Below are positions 52,931 to 61,675 of a stretch of DNA of 61,675 nucleotides, piece after piece. The stretch spans positions 1 to 61,675 of the forward strand of contig CAISEG010000027.1 of assembly GCA_903884265.1 (NCBI GenBank), written 5' to 3'. This DNA is from an uncultured Anaerolineales bacterium (GTDB taxonomy: Bacteria > Chloroflexota > Anaerolineae > Anaerolineales > Villigracilaceae). Under the pieces are notes generated by a model. That model saw only the letters and a program-made list of their open reading frames with translations, did no database searches and was not told the origin of the DNA. How positions within the stretch are numbered: the first letter of the stretch is position 1; the number at the start of each line of letters is the position of its first letter. A program made the position numbers and the translations under genes.

Positions 52931-53662
52931 ATGGCAAAGAAAAACACGGTTTCCAGGGGCCGAATCCCCACTCACGTCGCAATTATTATGGACGGGAATG
53001 GACGCTGGGCAATTTCGCGCGGCCTGCCCCGTCTTGCTGGGCACCGCGCCGGTACTGAGAACTTGCGCCGTATCATCACTGCCTGTACTGAATTTGGGGT
53101 TAAATATCTCACTATATACGCATTTTCCACCGAGAATTGGGGTCGCCCACGTGAAGAAGTTGAAGGCCTCATGCACATACTCGAAGATGTGATCGATAAA
53201 GAACTGGCTGAACTAAATAAGGAAGGGGTGCAATTACGCCACATCGGTCATCTGGAACGGTTGGATCCGAAACTTCAGGAAAAAGTTCTGGAGGCGATTG
53301 AGCTGACCAAGAACAATAAACGGTTGATATTAAATGTTGCATTTAACTACGGCGGGCGCGATGAAATTGTCTGCGCAATCCAACGTATCCTAAAAGATGG
53401 CATATTACCCGAAGATGTGAACGCCGACCTTGTTAGCCAATACATGTTCACTGCGGGTGTCCCGGATCCGGACTTGATCATCCGCACTTCGGGCGAATTG
53501 CGTGTCTCCAATTTTCTGATATGGCAGGGGGCTTATTCCGAGTGGTATGTCACATCCGTTTACTGGCCTGATTTTGATAAAGAAGAACTCCAAAAAGCAT
53601 TGGATACATTTTCCCAACGAGATCGTCGTTACGGTGGTTTATCCAGGACAATTAAGGATTAA
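52931..53662 (+). CDS. uppS: Undecaprenyl diphosphate synthase (cis-prenyltransferase)
   Basis: 243 aa. Builds the C55 lipid carrier for cell wall synthesis from FPP and IPP. The catalytic IIMDGNGRWA with the Mg-binding Asp, GHRAGTENLRRI, YAFSTENWGRP, LILNVAFNYGGRDEI and PDLIIRTSGELRVSNFL are all present. It lies 29 bp after frr and 7 bp before cdsA. Confidence 0.97.
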   Translation: MAKKNTVSRGRIPTHVAIIMDGNGRWAISRGLPRLAGHRAGTENLRRIITACTEFGVKYLTIYAFSTENWGRPREEVEGLMHILEDVIDKELAELNKEGVQLRHIGHLERLDPKLQEKVLEAIELTKNNKRLILNVAFNYGGRDEIVCAIQRILKDGILPEDVNADLVSQYMFTAGVPDPDLIIRTSGELRVSNFLIWQGAYSEWYVTSVYWPDFDKEELQKALDTFSQRDRRYGGLSRTIKD

Positions 53663-53669
53663 TCTTTGC

Positions 53670-54479
53670 ATGTTGATAAAACGTGTCCTTACGGCCCTTG
53701 CACTTGCAGCCATTGGCTTACCAGCCATGATCATTGGGGGGCTTTTTTATTTTGGCATTATCACCATCCTGCTGGGAATTGCCGCTTGGGAATATGGCAA
53801 GATCTACCACACTGCTGGTTATAACGCCTCCACTCTTCTTCTGGTGGGAGGGGTTGTACTGCTTGTCATTGTAAGAGTGTACTTTCCTGGCATGGCACCT
53901 GCCGCTCTGGCGCTGCTCATACTTGCAGCAATGACTTGGCATCTGATTGATTACGAAAATGGCCGCAACAAGGCAGCTTCAGACTTCACCATCACTGTTG
54001 CTGGAATTGTCTACCTCGGTTGGATCGGCGCGTACTTAATTGATATCCGCAATTTACCAGATGGACTATGGTGGCTGGCACTTGTTTTCCCGGCCGTCTG
54101 GTTTGCTGATACGGCGGCTTATTTTATCGGCAGCCGTTTTGGCAAACACCAGCTCACCCCCCGGCTTAGCCCGAAAAAAACATGGGAAGGCTATTGGGGC
54201 GGGGTTATTTTTGGTACGATTGGTACTGCAGGACTGGCTGTCCTGTGGCATAGTCTTGGGGGCCTGGCAGTGACTTGGTGGCAGGGAGCCGCGTTGGGAG
54301 CGGCACTATCTATCCTGACGACATTGGGCGACTTGGGCGAGTCCATGTTCAAACGAGAGGCGGGAGTAAAAGATTCGAGCAACATTATCCCTGGACACGG
54401 TGGTGTATTGGATCGCATCGATTCATGGCTGTGGGCGGGTGTACTGGGCTATCTGCTCATTGTCTGGTTTCTAATTTAG
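53670..54479 (+). CDS. cdsA: Phosphatidate cytidylyltransferase
   Basis: 269 aa, polytopic. Makes CDP-diacylglycerol from phosphatidate and CTP. About eight hydrophobic helices; the signature is SPKKTWEGYWGG followed by GDLGESMFKREAGVKDSSNIIPGHGGVLDRIDS. ATG 53670 follows uppS by 7 bp; the frame is open further upstream inside uppS. In many bacteria dxr and rseP follow; here glpX does. Confidence 0.95.
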   Translation: MLIKRVLTALALAAIGLPAMIIGGLFYFGIITILLGIAAWEYGKIYHTAGYNASTLLLVGGVVLLVIVRVYFPGMAPAALALLILAAMTWHLIDYENGRNKAASDFTITVAGIVYLGWIGAYLIDIRNLPDGLWWLALVFPAVWFADTAAYFIGSRFGKHQLTPRLSPKKTWEGYWGGVIFGTIGTAGLAVLWHSLGGLAVTWWQGAALGAALSILTTLGDLGESMFKREAGVKDSSNIIPGHGGVLDRIDSWLWAGVLGYLLIVWFLI

Positions 54480-54503
54480 GATTGAGATCCCGGGAGGCCA
54501 GAA

Positions 54504-55487
54504 ATGATTACTGAACCGACACGAAATTTGGCCCTCGAGCTGGTACGCGTGACTGAGGCGGCAGCGCTTTCAGCGGGTCGCTACATGGGACGCGGCGATA
54601 AAAACGCCGCTGATCATGCCGCAGTGGAAGCCATGCGACTCATACTAAATACCATCTACATGAATGCGGTTATCGTTATTGGCGAAGGGGAGAAAGATCA
54701 TGCACCGATGTTGTTCAATGGTGAACATGTCGGCAAGGGTGACGGATCGGAGATGGATATTGCCGTGGATCCGATCGACGGCACACGCCCGCTGGCAAAT
54801 GGAACTTGGAGCGCTCTCTCAACGGTTGCCTTGGCACCACGCGGGACGATGTTTGACCCAGGCCCTTTCCTTTACATGGATAAGATCGCGGTTGGACCCC
54901 AAGCAAAAGGCAAAGTGGAAATTGAAGCCCCGGTGAAACATAACCTTGCTGCGATTGCGAAAGCAGGGGGTAAATCAGTAGAAGATGTGACAGTGATTAT
55001 CCTTGATCGCTCACGCCATGAGGAGTTGATTTCTGAGGTGCGCAGTGCTGGAGCGCGTATCCGCCTGATCCCAGACGGAGATGTTGCTGGTGCCTTAATG
55101 ACTGCCTGGCCTGATTCTGGGATCGATGCTTTATTGGGAATTGGCGGCACACCGGAGGGGGTGCTTTCTGCCTGTGCTTTACGTGCCATGGGTGGGGAGA
55201 TCCAGGGTAAACTATTTGCCCGCAATAATGACGAACTCCAACGTGGACGCGAGATGGGCTACGATTTTGAAAAAGTGTTGACCATGAACGATCTAGTCTC
55301 GACGGAAGATGTTTTCTTCGCTGCGACCGGGATCACCGATGGCGAATTTCTGGACGGCGTGAAATACTCTGGTTCTGGAGCACGAACTGACAGCTTGGTG
55401 GTGCGCGGTCATACCGGCACTGTACGTCAAATTATAGCTACCCATCGCTGGGACAAGCTCAACCAGTTCAGCGCAATCAAATATTAG
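54504..55487 (+). CDS. glpX: Fructose-1,6-bisphosphatase class II
   Basis: 327 aa. Gluconeogenic phosphatase of the GlpX type, lithium-sensitive inositol phosphatase fold. Metal-site blocks [29 protein letters not shown], and substrate-site [14 protein letters not shown] and [12 protein letters not shown] are clear, with [11 protein letters not shown] near the end. RBS GGGAGG. It lies 24 bp after cdsA in the place often taken by dxr. Confidence 0.96.
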   Translation: MITEPTRNLALELVRVTEAAALSAGRYMGRGDKNAADHAAVEAMRLILNTIYMNAVIVIGEGEKDHAPMLFNGEHVGKGDGSEMDIAVDPIDGTRPLANGTWSALSTVALAPRGTMFDPGPFLYMDKIAVGPQAKGKVEIEAPVKHNLAAIAKAGGKSVEDVTVIILDRSRHEELISEVRSAGARIRLIPDGDVAGALMTAWPDSGIDALLGIGGTPEGVLSACALRAMGGEIQGKLFARNNDELQRGREMGYDFEKVLTMNDLVSTEDVFFAATGITDGEFLDGVKYSGSGARTDSLVVRGHTGTVRQIIATHRWDKLNQFSAIKY

Positions 55488-55584
55488 GCAGAATCCTGTC
55501 CGTCTGCATGCCTGTCCCATCCATTCTGCAGCCTTGTCAGACATTCCACTCTCGAATATACTCTTGCCGGAGGCAAGATTACCC

Positions 55585-56244
55585 ATGGCTAAACAACGAA
55601 TTTTACTGGTAGATGATCATGAAGTTGTCCGTTTGGGGTTGAAATCGCTCCTGGAACGCCACCCTCAGTTTGATGTGGTCGGCGAGGCGTCCTCCGCGCG
55701 CGAGGCGATGGAAATTGTGAATAGTGCCCATCCTGATGTGGTTGTGATGGATATCCGCCTTCCGGGTACTTCTGGGATCGAAGCCTGCGAGGAAATTACC
55801 GGGCGTTTTCCGGAGATCAAGGTTATCATGTTGACCTCCTACGCTGAAGATGAAATGCTTTTCTCTGCCATTCGCGCTGGAGCGTCTGGTTATATTCTGA
55901 AGCAGATTGGCGGTGAGGATCTTGTCCGGGCTCTTGAAGCTGTCGGGCGTGGCGAGGCAATGCTTGACCCGACAGTGACACAACGGGTTTTCCAGGAAGT
56001 ACGCCGGGCAGTAAAAGACGAGGAAGCCTCTGCTTTTGCCCATCTCAGTCAACAGGAAAAACACGTTTTACTGCTTGTATCGGAAGGCAAAACTAACCGA
56101 GAGATTGCCAAGGCACTCTTTCTTGGCGAAGGGACGGTGCGCAACTATGTCAGCAGCATCCTTTCCAAACTGGGTGTCAACAACCGTGCTGAGGCCGCCG
56201 CTTATGCGGTAGGGCATAATCTGCGCGAATACATTGCAATGTAG
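55585..56244 (+). CDS. NarL/DevR-like response regulator
   Basis: 219 aa. The receiver has [14 protein letters not shown], phospho-acceptor D56 ([10 protein letters not shown]), LTSYAEDE and the Lys in YILKQI. The LuxR-type HTH is near residues 155-215 ([39 protein letters not shown]). The HTH and receiver spacing resemble mycobacterial DevR/DosR. ATG 55585 is chosen because the receiver fold starts at once after it; the frame is open to 55534. No kinase is adjacent; the DevS-like kinase at 43281 is the natural candidate partner. Confidence 0.9.
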   Translation: MAKQRILLVDDHEVVRLGLKSLLERHPQFDVVGEASSAREAMEIVNSAHPDVVVMDIRLPGTSGIEACEEITGRFPEIKVIMLTSYAEDEMLFSAIRAGASGYILKQIGGEDLVRALEAVGRGEAMLDPTVTQRVFQEVRRAVKDEEASAFAHLSQQEKHVLLLVSEGKTNREIAKALFLGEGTVRNYVSSILSKLGVNNRAEAAAYAVGHNLREYIAM

Positions 56245-56262
56245 TTCAGGTGTGCTTGCAGG

Positions 56263-56290
56263 TTGACAAAATCTTAGTTTCGGATAAAAT
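56263..56290 (+). promoter_or_regulatory. tRNA-Leu promoter
   Basis: TTGACA at 56263-56268, a 16-bp spacer and TAAAAT at 56285-56290, 11 nt before the tRNA. Confidence 0.8.
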
Positions 56291-56301
56291 ACAACCCGCA
56301 C

Positions 56302-56385
56302 GCCGAAGTGGCGGAACTGGCAGACGCGCTAGGTTCAGGGCTTAGTGGCCTTACGGTCGTGAGGGTTCAAGTCCCTCCTTCGGCA
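56302..56385 (+). tRNA. tRNA-Leu (anticodon CAG)
   Basis: 84 nt. The acceptor stem GCCGAAG pairs with CTTCGGC, with discriminator A at 56385. The anticodon stem CTAGG/CTTAG encloses loop TTCAGGG, anticodon CAG. A long variable arm (GTGGCCTTACGGTCGT) and the T-loop GGTTCAAGTCC mark it as a class II leucine tRNA. The CCA end is not encoded. Confidence 0.96.
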
Positions 56386-56390
56386 CTGCA

Positions 56391-56419
56391 AACCCGCGGA
56401 AACGCGGGTTTATTGTTTT
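56391..56419 (+). terminator. Intrinsic terminator after tRNA-Leu
   Basis: AACCCGCG-GAAA-CGCGGGTT: an 8-bp stem with a GAAA tetraloop, followed by TATTGTTTT. Confidence 0.9.
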
Positions 56420-56503
56420 AATCACCACCCCTCCCCCGAACTTTTAGCCTCCCGTTCACCTGCATCAGGAGCAGATTTACTGATTCTGTGGTAAAAAGAC
56501 CCT

Positions 56504-57814
56504 ATGAATCGCTTAAATCTTTTTCCCGATACGACTACGATAGAACGCGACTCTTTGACCATCAGTGGCTGCGACCTGACGAACCTGGCCGATCAATTTG
56601 GCACGCCTCTTTATATCTACGACCGTGCGACGTTGGATAATGCGGTCGAAGCATACCGGACCGCATTATCCAAATTCTATCCTGGTGTGAGTAGCCTCAC
56701 ATATGCTGGGAAAGCCTTTTTATGCCTCGCTATCGCCGAGTGGACACAACAGAACAATCTTAGGCTGGATTGCACCGGGTTGGGCGAAATTGCCATTGCT
56801 GTTGCCGCAGGAGTATCGAGAAGTCGGGTGCTTGCTCATGGAGTGAATAAATCATTGGCGGACCTCGAAGCAGCTTGTGAACACAGCGGGATTCTGGTCG
56901 TAGATAATTTAATTGAACTCCGGCATTTGGTTGAAATATCCCGCCGCCTGAGAGTGCCTGACTTGTGGCTGCGGTTCCAGCCCGGATTGGCGGTCGAGAC
57001 GCATGCATACACTCAGACTGGTCATACAGGCAGCAAGTTTGGCATGGATAACGCACAAATCCTGCAGGCGGTTCAAACCTGCCAGGAAAATGCTCTATCC
57101 CTTACCGGCCTCCATTTTCATCAGGGCTCCCAGTTTCGCGATCCTGCTCCGCTTGTTTTTGGAATTGAACGCGCTCTTGACCTAGCACGGACAATCGGTT
57201 TTGGGGTAGACTGGACCCTTAGCCCTGGTGGGGGTTGGGGTGTGGCTTATCACGAGGACGAATTGCCACAGCCTGATCTGTCGGATTACATTCGGCTCGT
57301 GGCTGAAACTTTGGTGCGAGGCTGCAGAGACCGGAGGCTTGCCCTACCACGGCTACAATTGGAACCAGGACGAAGTCTGGTGGCGCGGGCGGGAGTGGCA
57401 CTATACCGCGTGGGGGCGATAAAACTGGTGGGCAGCCGTACCTGGGCGCTACTGGACGGTGGTTTAGCCGATAATCCTCGGCCTGCTTTGTACGCGGCAC
57501 GCTATTCGGCTCTACCAGTACGATATCCGGATAGATCGATCAAAGAACCGGTATGGTTCGCTGGGCCTTACTGTGAGAGTGGGGATGTGTTGATCGAGGC
57601 GCTGCCCTTCCCGGAGGTTCTGGAAGGAGATTTAGTGGCTGTCCCGGTCAGCGGGGCATACCAATTGAGTATGTCCAGCAATTACAACGGTAGTCGCCGT
57701 CCTGCAGTCGTCTGGTTGGATCGTGGGCAGGTGCAGGTTATCCAAGCGCGCGAATCGGCCTATGACCTCTTCAGGCGTGACCACCGGCTTGTCAAACCAG
57801 CTGGGACGGGGTAA
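56504..57814 (+). CDS. lysA: Diaminopimelate decarboxylase-like PLP enzyme
   Basis: 436 aa, alanine racemase-like barrel. The PLP Lys lies in LTYAGKAFLC, and HTGSKFGMD, GLHFHQGSQFRD, LSPGGGWGV, LEPGRSLVARAG and the CESGDVL motif of the second active-site half are present. It makes lysine from meso-diaminopimelate; a related carboxynorspermidine or ornithine decarboxylase role is less likely given these motifs. The ATG has TAAAAA 6 nt upstream and no clear ribosome binding site. A small membrane protein gene follows by 9 bp. Confidence 0.9.
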   Translation: MNRLNLFPDTTTIERDSLTISGCDLTNLADQFGTPLYIYDRATLDNAVEAYRTALSKFYPGVSSLTYAGKAFLCLAIAEWTQQNNLRLDCTGLGEIAIAVAAGVSRSRVLAHGVNKSLADLEAACEHSGILVVDNLIELRHLVEISRRLRVPDLWLRFQPGLAVETHAYTQTGHTGSKFGMDNAQILQAVQTCQENALSLTGLHFHQGSQFRDPAPLVFGIERALDLARTIGFGVDWTLSPGGGWGVAYHEDELPQPDLSDYIRLVAETLVRGCRDRRLALPRLQLEPGRSLVARAGVALYRVGAIKLVGSRTWALLDGGLADNPRPALYAARYSALPVRYPDRSIKEPVWFAGPYCESGDVLIEALPFPEVLEGDLVAVPVSGAYQLSMSSNYNGSRRPAVVWLDRGQVQVIQARESAYDLFRRDHRLVKPAGTG

Positions 57815-57823
57815 GATATTGCT

Positions 57824-58195
57824 ATGACCCACAAGTGGCGTAATATCCTAATTGTCATTGGTCTTGTTCTGGCGGTGGTTCTACTGGTAGATTTCAACCG
57901 CCGCATGGAGGAACTTAATCGCTTGACAACGCAGTTAAATGCAGTACGCGTCGAGGCAACTGCGGTAATACAGACTCAGACTGCTTTGGCTGGCCAGGTA
58001 GCGTACGCAACTTCTGATGTGGCAGTGGAAGAGTGGGCTTATGATAATAAGATGGTGCAACCGGGCGAACACCCTGTTGGGGTGGTACCAAGTGTAAATG
58101 TAACACCTACACCTGAACCAACACTTGTGCCTCAAGTAAATGATCTGCCCAATTGGCGTATCTGGTGGGAACTATTTTTCGGAAACCACCCTTAA
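57824..58195 (+). CDS. Small single-pass membrane protein (FtsB/septum-formation-like)
   Basis: 123 aa. A short basic N-terminus, one membrane helix (residues 7-24), a coiled-coil helix (about 25-60) and then VEEWAYDNKMVQPGEHPVGVVP, as in FtsB/DivIC-like proteins of this phylum; the tail is Pro/Thr-rich and ends with a Trp-rich NWRIWWELFF segment. A role at the division septum is inference from this architecture. It follows lysA by 9 bp and ends at a terminator. Confidence 0.75.
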   Translation: MTHKWRNILIVIGLVLAVVLLVDFNRRMEELNRLTTQLNAVRVEATAVIQTQTALAGQVAYATSDVAVEEWAYDNKMVQPGEHPVGVVPSVNVTPTPEPTLVPQVNDLPNWRIWWELFFGNHP

Positions 58196-58202
58196 TCTAT
58201 TT

Positions 58203-58231
58203 AGCCCGGACTCAAGCCCGGGCTTTTTTTT
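58203..58231 (+). terminator. Intrinsic terminator after FtsB-like gene
   Basis: AGCCCGG (58203-58209) and CCGGGCT (58218-58224) stem followed by a run of eight T. Confidence 0.93.
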
Positions 58232-58250
58232 ATCTCTTGCAAGCTTACCT

Positions 58251-60305
58251 TTATCGTGCGACCACAATGATGCCTTTTTGTCCCTGTTTAGCCTGGTGTT
58301 CGGCGCAGTTGGCGCGGTCAATCAAAGCGGACAGATTGGGCTTGTCTTCTGAAAGTCCCGTTACTCCAATTGAGATGGAGACGCCCAATTCTCCAAAGGG
58401 AGTGACAATTTTGTTGTAGGAAATCTCGTCTACCATTCGACGGGCAACAGCCTCAGCGCTGGTAATATCAGTTTCGGGCAGGAGGGCAACGAATTCATCT
58501 CCACCATACCGGGCAAGAACATCCACCGTGCGCAAGATAGATCGACAGCGTTCCGAAATGACTTTTAGAATGATGTTTCCGGTAGAGTGGCTGTATGTGT
58601 TGTTGAAGTTCCGAAAGTTATCAATATCGAAGAATAGTGCAGAAAGCGGACGATGAAAACGATAGGCGCGCTCGACTTCGCGAGCGCCAAGCTCCTGCAG
58701 GCCGCGGTAGTTATAGATTCCGGTCAGTTCATCAATGATGGCAAGGCGCTGGACTTCTGAGTAGAGACGAGCGTTTTCAACGGCGATGGCTGCCTGGATA
58801 CCTATCCTTTCCAGAATGCGGACATGATTTTCGGTGTAGGCATACGGGTGGTAATTCTGGATGGACATGACGCCTATCAACCGTTCCCGGATAGTAAGCG
58901 GAATTCCTATGGAAGAACGAGTCGGTTTATCAAATTTAGAAAGAGATGATTCGAGGGGACGTGTATCTGGGTTGACGGTATTGTTCAAGTAAAGAGTTTT
59001 CCGTGTTCGAATGACCTCCCCGATTGTTCTCGGACGGTCGTTGATAAAGCGTGAAGGTCCAGCCTGATAATGTCCACGCTCATAAAATAAAGGTATATGG
59101 ATCAGGGAGTTGGCCTCGTCGTATAGTGCAATATAGAAGATATCAATTGGCACGACCTGGCTGCATTGCTCATGCAAGGTCTTGAGGACATGCTCCATAT
59201 CCAGACCGTAAGTGGCTGCCAGGCTTATGTGGTTAATGATTCCCATTTCTTCGTTGTTATGTGCCAACTCCGCTTCTGCCTGTTGTCGCCGGGTGACATC
59301 GCGAAAGACGAGCATACTACCGGTTATTTGTTTAAGCTCGCCATATAGTGGGGAAACATTGAGATGGATTTGTCGGGGTGGGTTTGTGCCCAAGCGGAAC
59401 TCGGTCTCGATCTTCTTCGTGTCCAAGCGCTTGGCTATCAGAGGCCATGATTTGAGCACTTTTGTAATGGGCTGTCCCAGATTTTCCTTTGCTGAGGCAC
59501 CGAGGATTTTTTGCGCTGCTGGATTTATTTCCACCACGCGGTTTTGTAGGTTCATTATAAGAATGCCCTCGTCCAAGTATTCCATAAGAATATCGTGGGT
59601 AACGGGAGTGAGATCGAATAATGGAAGTTTTAGAATACCGAAGGCAATTACCAGGCTGGATAGTAAGAATGCGACCGGTGTCACATCGAGGCCAGGTAAG
59701 AAATCCGGGATAAAGGAAATAATGATCCCGCCGACAAACGGAAAAAGGGAGCCTAACAATAGGAGGCCGAACTGGCGGCGGTATGGCTGCTTTGCTTGGT
59801 ACCATACTACCAACAGGGTGATGATACCTGTTGAGATGATCAAGTAATCATAAACAATCAGAAAATAATATCCGAAGCCATGCCCAAAAATTAGTACATT
59901 CGAAAGCATCGGACTTGGCGTGAAACTTGGCCATATTAAACCCCGCCATGCTTTTGTTGAAGCGACAATAAAACCGCAGATTGGAACGATGGAAATCAAA
60001 ACCAGATTAAGGGGTTTCAACCAGCGGGCATTATGGCTATATTCCAATGTAAAGAGCAGAAAAAGGATCGGTGAACTGGCTGCTCCCAGATATGCAATGA
60101 TCGACCAAAAAATCTTGTTTTGAATGCCAATTACAGAGGATTCCAGCCCGGAGGTTAAAGCCCACTCGGAGATCGCGAACAGAAGAAGCGCCAGTTTACC
60201 GGCACCGACGGTATTGCGGCGACGCAAAGCCATGAAACCGACAATGGTGGAAATCATGGCTGTGGCATGAAGTATCCCCGCATAAAGCGTATAAGTCCAA
60301 GTCAC
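58251..60305 (-). CDS. Membrane diguanylate cyclase with 7TM, PAS, GAF and GGDEF domains
   Basis: 684 aa. Residues 1-225 have seven helices of the HisKA_7TM type. A PAS domain (about 235-345, LMEYLDEGILIMN), a coiled coil, a GAF domain (about 365-515) and a GGDEF domain (about 520-684) follow. The active site RYGGDEF (about 600-606) is intact, and RTVD five residues upstream is a full product-inhibition I-site (RxxD). It should make cyclic di-GMP. Start is GTG 60305 after GAGG. The 7TM and PAS parts resemble those of the kinase at 8347. Confidence 0.94.
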   Translation of the reverse strand: MTWTYTLYAGILHATAMISTIVGFMALRRRNTVGAGKLALLLFAISEWALTSGLESSVIGIQNKIFWSIIAYLGAASSPILFLLFTLEYSHNARWLKPLNLVLISIVPICGFIVASTKAWRGLIWPSFTPSPMLSNVLIFGHGFGYYFLIVYDYLIISTGIITLLVVWYQAKQPYRRQFGLLLLGSLFPFVGGIIISFIPDFLPGLDVTPVAFLLSSLVIAFGILKLPLFDLTPVTHDILMEYLDEGILIMNLQNRVVEINPAAQKILGASAKENLGQPITKVLKSWPLIAKRLDTKKIETEFRLGTNPPRQIHLNVSPLYGELKQITGSMLVFRDVTRRQQAEAELAHNNEEMGIINHISLAATYGLDMEHVLKTLHEQCSQVVPIDIFYIALYDEANSLIHIPLFYERGHYQAGPSRFINDRPRTIGEVIRTRKTLYLNNTVNPDTRPLESSLSKFDKPTRSSIGIPLTIRERLIGVMSIQNYHPYAYTENHVRILERIGIQAAIAVENARLYSEVQRLAIIDELTGIYNYRGLQELGAREVERAYRFHRPLSALFFDIDNFRNFNNTYSHSTGNIILKVISERCRSILRTVDVLARYGGDEFVALLPETDITSAEAVARRMVDEISYNKIVTPFGELGVSISIGVTGLSEDKPNLSALIDRANCAEHQAKQGQKGIIVVAR

Positions 60306-60605
60306 GTCACCCTCGGTTTAATACAATCACCCCAGGAGATAGATTCTCTTTGCCCTTCCGTAGTCCGTGTTGACCTTAGTATAGCATATCAGTATTGCGG
60401 TTGGTATTAATTCTCATATATATGAAAGATAACCGGCTATTCGGAAAAGGCTGGAATGCAAATACCCAAATTGGCCCAGACGTGCTAGATCAGCGGTTAA
60501 CCATTAGTGTTGAGCCCATTGGAGGCGTTATGTTCCAAATATATAACCAAGTTCTAAAATATATAAGAGATCATCATGTCGAGATGGTGGGGTTATGCCA
60601 GATAT
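60306..60605. other. Intergenic region upstream of the diguanylate cyclase
   Basis: About 300 AT-rich bases between two minus-strand genes. On the minus strand TATACT (60378-60383) could be a distant -10 for the cyclase. A plus-strand frame (60422-60607) has no recognisable features and is not called. Confidence 0.35.
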
Positions 60606-60641
60606 AAAAAAGTCAGCCTTCCTGAAAACGGGAGGGTTGAC
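60606..60641 (-). terminator. Intrinsic terminator for the minus-strand membrane gene
   Basis: On the minus strand GTCAACCCTCC pairs with GGAAGGCTGAC with two mismatched positions, followed by TTTTTTATA. Confidence 0.75.
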
Positions 60642-60642
60642 A

Positions 60643-61675
60643 CTATGCTGGTAGGATTCGTTTGCTGCCAGTGACTGTCCGGTAAATTGTCCGGATAATA
60701 TCGATGCTTCCGCTGATGATGGAAATCCACAGGAGAATTCGTAACCCGTCCGTGAGCAAGTTGATCAGTAATGAGGCTCCTTGCGCATCCCCGAACACGG
60801 TGGTCACGGTGGGAGCGGTCACAGCGATCAAGGAAGGGCCAGCTAGCATGGCGACAGCGATGAGAATGTTGACAACTTTCAGGCCAATGGAAAAGATCCG
60901 GGTGATGATCGCCCAGCGCCCAATGCGAAGCAGGACGATGTCCAGGATGATGGTCAGCGCCCAGACCAGGGTCAGGTAGGGGATATAGTAAAAGAAGGCC
61001 TGGGAGAGCAAAGGGAAAATCGTTCCACTGCCAAAGCCGACATACCATACCTCCCCGGCCAAATTACCGAGCCCGAAGATCTGAGGGTAGAAATTGAAGA
61101 TCACGATTGCAGCGAAACAACCGACAATTTCCAAAATGGTTTCGCCTATCTTGATTTGGTTGGGGGAAGATACCTTGGCAAGCGACCGTGGATCCCATCC
61201 TTTTTCTTTCGGCAGGCCTTTGAGATCTACTTTCGTACCGGCACGATAGAGTGCCCATTCCAGGATGGCGAAGATTAGCACGATGTTGCCCAAGACGGTT
61301 ATGACGGATACGCCAAAGTTGGTAATGGCTTTGATGATGGTGTCGAATGTATTCAGGGGAGAAAGGGTAGTTTGATATACTGCAACGCCTAATCCCATGG
61401 CTGCTAGGATGCCTATCACCATCAACGCGATGCGCAGCACGGTTATAAAGACAGGATACAGTCTCGGGCCGATCAAATACCTTTCTCCCACATAGGTGGA
61501 AGCAACTATTTCGGGCGCGCCATAGGTTTTCAGGACATCAAGGGTCATTTCTTCATCCACAGGTTTGCCAGTTTTCTGGCAGCGCTCATCGAGCATATCC
61601 TGCAGGATCGAGCGGATCTCGGCCTCGATATCGGCGCGTGTCTTCTTGGGCAGGTGACGACCGATCTCAGAAACG
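60643..61675 (-). CDS. HAAS-like N-terminal region plus multi-helix membrane protein (start beyond right edge)
   Basis: The minus-strand frame is open through the right edge, reading SEIGRHLPKKTRADIEAEI just before the first internal ATG (61596), so the start lies outside the window. The N-terminal part has the helical, acidic HAAS/permease-prefix style (LP...R.DIEAEIRSILQD, TYGAPEIVASTYVG) often linked to PadR-type regulators. About seven to eight membrane helices follow, grouped as one near residue 50, and others up to the C-terminus. No transport motif recognised. A terminator follows. Confidence 0.7.
   Translation of the reverse strand, partial: VSEIGRHLPKKTRADIEAEIRSILQDMLDERCQKTGKPVDEEMTLDVLKTYGAPEIVASTYVGERYLIGPRLYPVFITVLRIALMVIGILAAMGLGVAVYQTTLSPLNTFDTIIKAITNFGVSVITVLGNIVLIFAILEWALYRAGTKVDLKGLPKEKGWDPRSLAKVSSPNQIKIGETILEIVGCFAAIVIFNFYPQIFGLGNLAGEVWYVGFGSGTIFPLLSQAFFYYIPYLTLVWALTIILDIVLLRIGRWAIITRIFSIGLKVVNILIAVAMLAGPSLIAVTAPTVTTVFGDAQGASLLINLLTDGLRILLWISIISGSIDIIRTIYRTVTGSKRILPA

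Noticed and set aside
60422-60607. Plus-strand frame between diguanylate cyclase and right-edge gene
   Set aside because: No ribosome binding site or motif; it runs into the minus-strand terminator hairpin.

Overview
The window looks like a near-origin segment of a Chloroflexota chromosome, probably class Anaerolineae. This is inferred from protein style and gene content: sensor proteins with seven-helix N-termini, DevS/DevR-like signalling, an archaeal-type HMG-CoA synthase operon with a DUF35 partner, a pgpH-ybeY-dgkA block, and rpmH-rnpA-yidD-yidC-jag, parAB and dnaA all within 45 kb. No rRNA, CRISPR array, insertion sequence or convincing oriC was seen. One tRNA (Leu, anticodon CAG) is present.

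Layout. 1-3.25 kb: the end of a polytopic glycosyltransferase-like protein, then cmk and two PlsC-type acyltransferases. 3.6-7.3 kb: rpmH, rnpA, yidD, a beta-propeller lipoprotein, yidC and jag, behind a strong promoter. 7.4-20.3 kb: a visibly AT-richer accessory island. It holds a small protein with a P-loop-like domain lacking Walker A, a two-component pair, an orphan MraZ-like regulator next to a GH25 muramidase, and a tight four-gene unit: P-loop ATPase, giant TPR protein, second TPR protein, membrane protein. This unit is the best candidate for an undescribed system. 20.6-28.9 kb: a PfkB-like kinase, parA, parB, an amidohydrolase, two histidine kinases (one with a GspE/MshEN-type N-terminal domain), an OmpR-type regulator and a CpaE/TadZ-like protein. 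29.2-34.8 kb: an XRE-TPR-GNAT set, a decayed V4R gene, a DsbA-like thioredoxin, DUF554, a PduO-type adenosyltransferase and YqeY. 34.9-38.7 kb: pgpH, ybeY, dgkA and an endonuclease IV-like protein.

38.7-43.2 kb (minus strand): HMG-CoA reductase, HMG-CoA synthase, a thiolase-like protein and a DUF35 protein, i.e. the upper mevalonate pathway. The thiolase-like protein seems to lack its catalytic Cys and His. A small conserved-looking ORF without a normal start codon sits between reductase and synthase. 43.3-49.7 kb: a DevS-like GAF kinase, dnaA, two small or membrane proteins and a GH20 hexosaminidase. 49.8-55.5 kb: rpsB, tsf, pyrH, frr, uppS, cdsA, then glpX where many bacteria carry dxr, which fits a mevalonate-using organism. 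55.6-61.7 kb: a DevR-like regulator, tRNA-Leu, lysA, a small FtsB-like protein, a membrane diguanylate cyclase, and a membrane protein cut by the right edge.

Across the window several first genes have a -10 hexamer exactly 6 nt before the start codon and no ribosome binding site, which suggests leaderless transcripts are common here.
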